A stretch of 8,610 nucleotides of DNA from NCBI GenBank assembly GCA_023428335.1, contig JAEYYS010000288.1, positions 1-8,610 on the forward strand, given 5' to 3'. A program made the position numbers and the translations under genes. Below are positions 1 to 6,157 of this stretch, piece after piece. Source of the stretch: Verrucomicrobiota bacterium. Lineage in GTDB: Bacteria > Verrucomicrobiota > Verrucomicrobiia > Verrucomicrobiales > Verrucomicrobiaceae. The notes below the pieces were generated by a model. That model worked only from the letters and a program-made list of their open reading frames with translations. It ran no database searches and was not told the origin of the DNA. Numbering within the stretch: the first letter of the stretch is position 1; the number at the start of each line of letters is the position of its first letter.

Positions 1-506
1 GCAAACACCCGGGCGCGACCGGAGGCATCGATGAGCAGCGGCTCGGCCCCGGTCGGCAGACCGGCCAGCGCCCGGCTGGCTTCGCTCAGGCGCACCGAGG
101 GTTGGCCGTCGCGCTCGCAGGCTTCGAGCTGGGCGCGGGCGTGAAGGAAGCGCGCGCCGAGTTCCTCGGCACGTCGGCGCAGCAGGTTGTCGAGTTCGGG
201 CCGCGGAGTGTTGAAGGCGTAGGGCGGCAGGTGGTCGGCGACGTTGGTGAAGCTGAAGTGGATGCGCGGGCCGTCGGCACCGTCGAAGAACGAGGCGCCC
301 GGCTTGCGCATCGACATCGCTGCGACCTGATCCTCGATGCCGAGCTGCCGGAACACCGGCACCACCCCGGGGATGAGCGACTCGCCGACCAGCAGATCGG
401 GTCGCTGATCGTCATCGAACACGGTGCAGGAGAGGCCGCGCTGGGCAAGCAGCGCCGCCAAGGTGCAGCCGGCCGGGCCGGCCCCGATGACAACGACGTC
501 GGACAT
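1..506 (-). CDS. FAD-dependent oxidoreductase, halogenase/geranylgeranyl-reductase-like (partial, N-terminal 168 residues)
   Basis: The reading frame starts at ATG 504-506 on the minus strand and runs off the left edge of the window, so the C-terminal part is missing. The protein opens with a beta strand and the dinucleotide-binding motif GAGPAG (residues 8-13). It continues with an acidic stretch (FDDD, about 30-33) where the ribose of FAD is usually held, then VGESLIPG (about 40-47), a segment typical of flavin halogenase-like and geranylgeranyl-reductase-like oxidoreductases. The RPELD stretch near residue 102 also fits that superfamily. The substrate cannot be told; the halogenase motif WxWxIP would lie outside the window. 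No Shine-Dalgarno site precedes the ATG. The gene is divergent from arsR, separated by about 130 bases that hold a heptad repeat. The FAD fold is well supported; the subfamily is an inference. Confidence 0.8.
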   Translation of the reverse strand, partial: MSDVVVIGAGPAGCTLAALLAQRGLSCTVFDDDQRPDLLVGESLIPGVVPVFRQLGIEDQVAAMSMRKPGASFFDGADGPRIHFSFTNVADHLPPYAFNTPRPELDNLLRRRAEELGARFLHARAQLEACERDGQPSVRLSEASRALAGLPTGAEPLLIDASGRARVF

Positions 507-549
507 GCGGCAAGCAAGCCGCGGATGGCGGGGAAGGCAATGGGGAAAA

Positions 550-597
550 GGAACAAGGAACAAGGAACAAGGAACAAGGAACAAGTGAACCGCGAAC
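550..597. repeat. Heptanucleotide tandem repeat (GGAACAA)
   Basis: Five perfect head-to-tail copies of GGAACAA occupy 550-584. The GAAC core then continues at 587 and 594, still seven bases apart but after a one-base slip, so the array decays on its right side. It lies 44 bases upstream of the leftward oxidoreductase start. A related array of the same period and strand is found at the right window edge, also just upstream of a leftward gene. Function unknown. Confidence 0.9.
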
Positions 598-603
598 CGA
601 CCC

Positions 604-631
604 TTGCCGGAGCGCCGGGGCTGTCTATGCT
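604..631 (+). promoter_or_regulatory. Putative arsR promoter, possibly giving a leaderless transcript
   Basis: A -35-like TTGCCG (604-609) and a -10-like TATGCT (626-631) are separated by 16 bases. The -10 box ends five bases before the arsR ATG at 637, so transcription would start at or next to the start codon, giving a leaderless mRNA. The absence of any Shine-Dalgarno sequence before 637 fits this. It also argues against the in-frame TTG at 604 as the start, because that codon overlaps the -35 box. This is prediction from spacing and similarity only. Confidence 0.4.
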
Positions 632-636
632 GGTTC

Positions 637-957
637 ATGCCCCGCAGCTCCCGCGTTCGTTTCGACTGCCTGGCCGCCATGCGCGCGCTGGCGGAGGAGA
701 GCCGGCTGAAGCTGGTGCGACGCCTGCTCGCCGGTCCCTGCTGCGTCAACGACCTCTGTGACTCTCTGGGGCTGACGCCCTACAACGCCTCCAAGCACCT
801 GCGCGTGCTGCGTGAGGCCGGGTTGGTGGCCATGGAAAAGCAGAGCCAGCAGCATGTCTACGCGCTCGCCGCCGGCCTGCGCAGCCGCCTGCAGCCCGGC
901 ACCCAGACCCTCGACTTGGGCTGCTGCCAGTTCCATCTCGACAAGATCCAGGACTGA
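637..957 (+). CDS. arsR: ArsR/SmtB-family winged helix-turn-helix repressor
   Basis: This 106-residue protein has the size and order of an ArsR/SmtB repressor: a first helix ending in RALAEESRLKLVRRLL (about 16-31), then a recognition helix around TPYNASKHLRVLREAGLV (47-64) and a beta wing. Members repress metal, metalloid or persulfide response genes and leave DNA when the ligand binds cysteines. Cysteines lie at positions 35, 36 and 41, where classical ArsR carries its ELCVCDL site, and a further pair at 96-97 near the C-terminus (LGCCQF). A C-terminal cysteine pair recalls the arsenite site of the Acidithiobacillus-type ArsR, although the third cysteine expected after it is absent. ATG 637 was chosen over TTG 604 because a promoter-like sequence covers the upstream part. 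It is transcribed towards the permease, outer-membrane protein and rhodanese genes, with arsDA nearby. As(III) is the likely inducer; Sb(III) or persulfide remains possible. Confidence 0.85.
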   Translation: MPRSSRVRFDCLAAMRALAEESRLKLVRRLLAGPCCVNDLCDSLGLTPYNASKHLRVLREAGLVAMEKQSQQHVYALAAGLRSRLQPGTQTLDLGCCQFHLDKIQD

Positions 958-958
958 A

Positions 959-1037
959 GTTTGCCATTGGCTTGGTCCAAGTAGAGTGATTATTGTTTGC
1001 GCAAACTAGCAAATAATATTTGCGCATCTTGGCAAAC
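959..1037. promoter_or_regulatory. Cluster of RTTTGC half-sites upstream of the PiT permease (candidate operator array)
   Basis: Six copies of the hexamer RTTTGC (either strand) lie in 79 bases: plus strand at 959, 995 and 1018, and as GCAAAY at 1001, 1009 and 1032. The copies at 995 and 1001 form the perfect 12-base palindrome GTTTGCGCAAAC (995-1006). Those at 1009 and 1018 form a six-base inverted repeat around AAT (1009-1023). The octamer TTTGCGCA is repeated at 996 and 1019. Such spaced dyads fit binding by a dimeric repressor, plausibly the adjacent ArsR product. The AT-rich stretch TAATAT (1014-1019) could include a -10 element, but no well-spaced -35 is clear. Binding is inferred. Confidence 0.55.
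967..985. promoter_or_regulatory. Operator-like inverted repeat sharing CCAAGTAGA with the arsD upstream region
   Basis: CTTGG (971-975), one base, then CCAAG (977-981) form a short dyad extended to the right as CCAAGTAGA (977-985). The same nine bases occur on the opposite strand at 5981-5989 in the inverted repeat in front of arsD. A second TTGG at 967-970 allows an alternative pairing with a six-base spacer. A weak promoter (TTGGCT 967-972, TATTGT 991-996, 18-base spacing) would overlap it. Shared sequence is observed; regulation is inferred. Confidence 0.45.
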
Positions 1038-1055
1038 GATGACAACGGGAGCGCC

Positions 1056-2009
1056 GTGCTCGCCGTTCTGTTTGTCGCTGTCCTCGCCGTGGCCTATGCC
1101 AACGGCGCGAACGCGAATTTCAAGGCGGTCGCCTCGCTCTATGGCAGTGGCACGACGAGTTATCGTCGGGCGGTGCATTGGGCGGCCGTGACGACGGCGG
1201 CCGGTGGTCTGGCCTCGGTGGCGCTGGCCGGGGCGATGCTGAAGGCCTTCTCGGGCAAGGGTCTGGTGCCCGATGCCCTGATCGCCGGGCCGGCCTTCTT
1301 GCCGGCGGTGGCTGGCGGCGCGGCACTGGCCGGCCTGCTCGCCACCCGCTGGGGATTTCCGGTCTCGACCACCCACCTGCTCATGGGTGCCCTGCTCGGG
1401 GCGGGCTGGACGGCTGGCGAGGTGCATGTGGGCCGGCTCTGGCAGAGTTTTGTGCAACCGCTGCTGCTCAGTCCGGTGCTGGCCGTGGCGGCGGGCGGCC
1501 TGCTTTACCTGGCCTTGAAAAACCTGCGACTGGCCCCCGATCATCGCACGCGCACGCTCGACGCCCTGCACTTTCTCAGTGCCGGAGCCGTCGGCTTTGC
1601 CCGCGGTCTGAACGACACCCCCAAGATGGCCGCCTTGCTGCTCGGCATCGGCTGGCTGTCGGGCGAGGTCGGTCCGCTGGCGATCCTGGCTGCCATGACG
1701 CTCGGCGGCCTGATCAGCGCGCGCCGGGTGGCCGAGACCCTGGCCCACAAGATCACCGACATGAATCCCGGGCAGGGCTTTGCCGCCAATCTCGCCACCG
1801 CCCTGCTGGTCACCACCGCCAGCCTGCACGCGCTGCCGGTTTCCACCACCCATGTCTCGGTCGGTGCCCTGCTCGGCATCGGCATCACCACCCGACAGGC
1901 GAAATGGCGGACCGTCCTCCCGGTGCTTGCCGCCTGGGTGATCACCCTGCCGTGTGCGGCGCTGCTCGCCGCGCTGCTGTTCGCCGCGCTGCGTCTTTGG
2001 CTCCCATGA
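1056..2009 (+). CDS. PiT-family inorganic phosphate (or related oxyanion) permease
   Basis: A strongly hydrophobic inner-membrane protein of 317 residues with the internal duplication of PiT carriers, which move phosphate with H+ or Na+. The first half has YANGANANFKAVASLYGSG (14-32) and FPVSTTH (101-107). The second half has GFARGLNDTPK (180-190) and LPVSTTH (260-266). The family signature GANDxAN reads GANAN in the first repeat, so the usual aspartate is alanine (residue 20), while the second repeat keeps its ND. Start GTG 1056 is preferred: GGGAG at 1047-1051 is a suitable ribosome site, the protein then begins directly with its first membrane segment, and the upstream TTG at 1020 lies inside the palindrome cluster. 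The stop overlaps the next ATG (ATGA), indicating translational coupling. Short PiT members include sulfate permeases (CysP), so the substrate is uncertain; arsR and arsDA nearby suggest arsenate or phosphate. Confidence 0.85.
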   Translation: MLAVLFVAVLAVAYANGANANFKAVASLYGSGTTSYRRAVHWAAVTTAAGGLASVALAGAMLKAFSGKGLVPDALIAGPAFLPAVAGGAALAGLLATRWGFPVSTTHLLMGALLGAGWTAGEVHVGRLWQSFVQPLLLSPVLAVAAGGLLYLALKNLRLAPDHRTRTLDALHFLSAGAVGFARGLNDTPKMAALLLGIGWLSGEVGPLAILAAMTLGGLISARRVAETLAHKITDMNPGQGFAANLATALLVTTASLHALPVSTTHVSVGALLGIGITTRQAKWRTVLPVLAAWVITLPCAALLAALLFAALRLWLP

Positions 2010-2704
2010 GAAACCACACCACCCACATCCTCGCGGCGGCCTTTTTGGCAGTCGCTTCCTCCACCCTGGCCACCCCGACCGGCCTCAACAACATCCCGAC
2101 GGCTGATACCGTGCCGCATCGCACGGTCGCGGTGCAGGCTTTCAGCAGCTTCGGCGGCGCCAATCAGTTCGGTGCCAACGGACCCGGCAAGCATTCGTTC
2201 TGGATGGGCTTCAAGACCGGCCTGGCCTTCGAGACCCTCGGAGAGTCCATCGGTTTTGAATGGGGCCTGGACAGCCCGCTTGTCCCGGATGATGCCGGTC
2301 CGCTGTTCGGTCAGGCAAAGGTGAATTTCAGCCCTTGGGAGGACGGCCTGCTCGCCGTTGGTGTGGCAGGCATCGCCCTCACCGACATCCGACGCGCGGG
2401 CGATCCCTTCAGCTATGCCGTGCTCGCCCACGACTTCGGCCTGCTGCGTGGTCACGCCGGTTACGGCAAGCAGACCGAGGGTGACTCCCTCCTGCTCGGC
2501 GTCGACCGCACCTGGAAGGTCCTTGATCGCAACTTCAACCTCAATGCCGACCTCGTGCAGACCCGCGACCAACGCGGCTGGCTGCCCGCGATTGGTGCCA
2601 AGTACGATCTCAACAAACACATCGTGCTCGAGACCTGGAGCAACTTTCCCGACGAGGGCAAGGTGAGCTTCATCGCCAAGATCAACTTTGTTTTCACCTT
2701 CTGA
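2006..2704 (+). CDS. Predicted outer-membrane beta-barrel-like protein of unknown function
   Basis: The 232-residue product has a probable Sec signal peptide (hydrophobic stretch about 8-20, likely cleavage after STLA, residue 22). The mature part is rich in alternating polar and aromatic/hydrophobic strands and in glycines. It ends in KINFVFTF, with a C-terminal phenylalanine as in outer-membrane proteins recognised by the BAM complex. I do not recognise a named family. The ATG overlaps the permease stop by four bases and has no ribosome site of its own, so translation is probably coupled to the permease. That pairing, followed by an exported rhodanese, suggests a job in the cell envelope linked to the same substrate, for example an outer-membrane channel. 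The open frame extends far upstream inside the permease gene, but only the start at 2006 gives a signal peptide. The barrel prediction is from composition and ends only. Confidence 0.7.
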   Translation: MRNHTTHILAAAFLAVASSTLATPTGLNNIPTADTVPHRTVAVQAFSSFGGANQFGANGPGKHSFWMGFKTGLAFETLGESIGFEWGLDSPLVPDDAGPLFGQAKVNFSPWEDGLLAVGVAGIALTDIRRAGDPFSYAVLAHDFGLLRGHAGYGKQTEGDSLLLGVDRTWKVLDRNFNLNADLVQTRDQRGWLPAIGAKYDLNKHIVLETWSNFPDEGKVSFIAKINFVFTF

Positions 2705-2741
2705 GTTCCATCCGCTTCCAACCTGCTTTTCCATCCCCACC

Positions 2742-3659
2742 ATGAAAATCCTGCTTACCCTCGCCCTGCTCACCGTTGCCGCCCAGGCCGACATCGGACT
2801 CATCTCGCCCGCCGAAGCGAAAAAGCTCATCGAACATCCTGATCCCGCCCAGCGGCCGGTCGTGCTCGACACCCGCGGCGGCTACAAGGACTACTTCCGC
2901 GGCCACCTGCCGACTGCCCATCACATCAACTTCGACACCCTTCGCGGCACCGATCAGGCTGTGCCGGTGCAGTACCTGCCCGACCGCCTGACCAAGGCCC
3001 TGCTCAAGCGCGCCGGCGCCGACAAGGACCGCCTTCACCTCGTCTATGCCACGGGTGCCAAGCTGCCGAACGATGAGATCCTCAGCTCCAGCATGGTGGT
3101 TTTTGTGCTGGAGAAGTTCGGCTTCCAAAACATTCGCGTCGTCGACGGCGGTCTCGCCGGCTGGGTCAAGGCCGGTTTCGCCGCCGAGCACGCCTACTTT
3201 GGCAATCCCACGGGTCGTCTGCCCTGGCGTGGCACCCAGGGCATGGCGGCGGACGTCGATGAGGTGCGCGCCCATGCCGGCAAGCCCGGCAAACTGCTGA
3301 TCGATGCGCGGCCGCTGAACGAGTACCAGGGCAAGGACGATGTCTGGCTGCGCAAGGGCCACATCCCCGGCGCCATCAGCTTCCACTGGGCGCGCCTGAT
3401 GCAGAGCGACAACACCCACCAGTTCAAGTCCATCGCCACGATGAAGGCCGAGCTGCAGCGCGCCGGCATCACCCCGGATCAGGACATCATTTGCTACTGC
3501 GGCACCTCGCGCGAGGGCAGCCTGCTCTACTTCACCCTCAAGCACGTGCTCGGCTACCCGAAGGTGCGACTCTACGAAGGCTCGTGGAAGCAGTACGTCT
3601 GGATTCGCAACCAGTCGCTGCCCGCCGAAACCGGCGGACGCGCGGCGGGCAAGGAATGA
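2742..3659 (+). CDS. Exported tandem-domain rhodanese (thiosulfate/3-mercaptopyruvate sulfurtransferase family)
   Basis: A 305-residue protein with a short signal peptide (MKILLTLALL, cleavage probably after AAQA, residue 16), so it should act in the periplasm. Two rhodanese domains follow. The first (about 20-148) has VVLDTR (40-45), GHLPTAHHINF and VVDGGLAGW (133-141), but no cysteine at the catalytic loop, as is usual for the structural domain. The second (about 165-290) has LLIDARPLNEY, GHIPGAISFHW and the active loop CGTSREG (253-259), with Cys253 the likely persulfide carrier and LYEGSWKQY after it. Another cysteine, Cys251, lies two residues earlier. The loop differs from the textbook CRKGVT of thiosulfate sulfurtransferase and CGSGVTA of mercaptopyruvate sulfurtransferase, so the donor is unclear. 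It follows the outer-membrane gene by 37 bases, without a Shine-Dalgarno site, and ends with two in-frame TGA codons. Its role in an arsR-linked unit is unknown; sulfur transfer to arsenic species is a speculation. Confidence 0.88.
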   Translation: MKILLTLALLTVAAQADIGLISPAEAKKLIEHPDPAQRPVVLDTRGGYKDYFRGHLPTAHHINFDTLRGTDQAVPVQYLPDRLTKALLKRAGADKDRLHLVYATGAKLPNDEILSSSMVVFVLEKFGFQNIRVVDGGLAGWVKAGFAAEHAYFGNPTGRLPWRGTQGMAADVDEVRAHAGKPGKLLIDARPLNEYQGKDDVWLRKGHIPGAISFHWARLMQSDNTHQFKSIATMKAELQRAGITPDQDIICYCGTSREGSLLYFTLKHVLGYPKVRLYEGSWKQYVWIRNQSLPAETGGRAAGKE

Positions 3660-3682
3660 TGAATGACGGGCGGCAGCGGTAG

Positions 3683-3709
3683 GGCCCCGCTGCGTCGGGG
3701 CCGTGTTTT
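3683..3709 (+). terminator. Rho-independent terminator of the arsR-permease-rhodanese unit
   Basis: GGCCCCG (3683-3689) pairs perfectly with CGGGGCC (3696-3702) across a six-base loop, followed by GTGTTTT (3703-3709). It begins 23 bases after the rhodanese stop, on the correct strand. The T run is short, and no matching run exists for the opposite direction. Confidence 0.65.
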
Positions 3710-3764
3710 CGCGCCTCGGGGGGCTTATGAAGCCGTCTGCCCGGTTGCGGCTCGCTAGACGGTC

Positions 3765-3800
3765 GTGGCAGCATTCGTGAGAATTCCCTCCAGCTGCCAC
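3765..3800. repeat. Inverted repeat in the convergent gap between the rhodanese and arsA genes
   Basis: GTGGCAG (3765-3771) and CTGCCAC (3794-3800) are perfect inverted copies with a 22-base spacer. A second, weaker pair (CCGTCT 3733-3738 and AGACGG 3757-3762) lies just left. The position downstream of both convergent genes suggests RNA hairpins that may end or protect transcripts. There is no T run next to it on either strand, so I do not call it a terminator. Confidence 0.4.
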
Positions 3801-3808
3801 ACCAGATG

Positions 3809-3838
3809 TCTTTGCGTTCCTTGTGCTCTTTTGCGGCT
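3809..3838 (-). repeat. Degenerate CGCAAAG-type short repeat downstream of arsA
   Basis: Read on the minus strand, this segment starts at CCGCAAAAG and runs through GAGCACAAGG to GAACGCAAAG. It is three imperfect units of about 9-10 bases with two CGCAAA cores. It resembles the CGCAAAGAACGCAAAG-like intergenic repeats I recall from many environmental bacterial genomes. It begins 8 bases after the arsA stop. Similarity to a repeat family is from memory and not verified. Confidence 0.4.
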
Positions 3839-3846
3839 GAAGAACC

Positions 3847-5645
<1,799 letters not shown>

Positions 5646-5649
<4 letters not shown>

Positions 5650-5972
5650 GCATGGGACTCCTTGCCGAGCGCCGCGCGGAAAAATGCGGGCCGTTCGTCG
5701 TGGCTGGGGTAGTGCCCCTTCAGATAAACCTCGCCGTCGAGGTAGATGAGCGGCAGCACGGTTGGTCCCTCCTGTTCAAGCGCGGCCTTCACCTTCGGAT
5801 TTTTCACAAAGGCAAGCGGTTGCTGGGCGAGGTTGTAGCGTTCGACAGCGACGCCGGCATTGGCCAGCATGGAGAGCAGGCCGGCAAAGTTGACCAGATC
5901 GGGATCGACATTCGGGCCGCAAATGCCGGTGGCGCAGCACATGGCCGGATCATAAACCTGCAGGGTTTTCAC
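5646..5972 (-). CDS. arsD: ArsD arsenic metallochaperone
   Basis: ArsD binds As(III)/Sb(III) in the cytosol and passes it to ArsA, raising ArsA's affinity at low metalloid levels; it can also act as a weak repressor of its operon. The 108-residue product has the characteristic N-terminus MKTLQVYDPAMCCATGICG with the three essential cysteines at 12, 13 and 18. The rest is a thioredoxin-like fold (LPLIYLDGEVYLKGHYPS, about 73-90, matches the family's end). Length is close to the usual 110-120. The C-terminal vicinal cysteine pairs of plasmid R773 ArsD, not needed for chaperone activity, are absent. The start is GTG at 5970-5972, which fits the family N-terminus exactly, but GGAGG (5974-5978) is only one base away. 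An inverted repeat lies ten bases upstream. It is the first gene of the arsDA unit. Identification is very secure. Confidence 0.96.
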
Positions 5973-5973
5973 G

Positions 5974-5978
5974 CCTCC
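5974..5978 (-). promoter_or_regulatory. Unusually close Shine-Dalgarno site of arsD
   Basis: On the minus strand GGAGG is followed by a single C and then the GTG start. The usual spacing is five to nine bases. Homology places the start at this GTG, so initiation may be weak or use another mechanism; a start further inside would remove part of the conserved first strand. Confidence 0.4.
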
Positions 5979-5980
5979 AG

Positions 5981-6004
5981 TCTACTTGGTGGATTGGCCA
6001 AGTA
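5981..6004. promoter_or_regulatory. Operator-like inverted repeat upstream of arsD
   Basis: TACTTGG (5983-5989) and CCAAGTA (5998-6004) are perfect inverted seven-base arms separated by eight bases, a typical geometry for an ArsR-type dimer. The left arm, read on the minus strand, extends to CCAAGTAGA (5989-5981), identical to 977-985 before the permease gene. It ends ten bases from the arsD start, so bound repressor would block transcription of arsDA. Binding is inferred. Confidence 0.6.
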
Positions 6005-6157
6005 AAGCTCACAGGCTTCGCCGAACCTGGGCAAGACGGCTCGATTTTTGTGCGGGCGTTGCGGACTCAACATGGGACCCGTGGCGGATGGTGCTGTGCC
6101 CGGTCACTAGCCTGACAATCCGGTGAAGAAGCACGTGTACTGCACGTTCACCTGCGT

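Noticed and set aside
604..636. TTG 604 as an earlier arsR start
   Set aside because: It would add 11 residues not typical of ArsR and overlaps the -35-like box.
1039..1191. Small ATG-started frame overlapping the permease start, possible leader peptide
   Set aside because: It has no good ribosome site and runs well into the permease gene in another frame; a shadow is the simpler explanation.
1178..2005. Upstream extension of the outer-membrane protein frame through the permease gene
   Set aside because: Only the ATG at 2006 gives a signal peptide and the ATGA overlap; the upstream part is the shadow of the permease frame.
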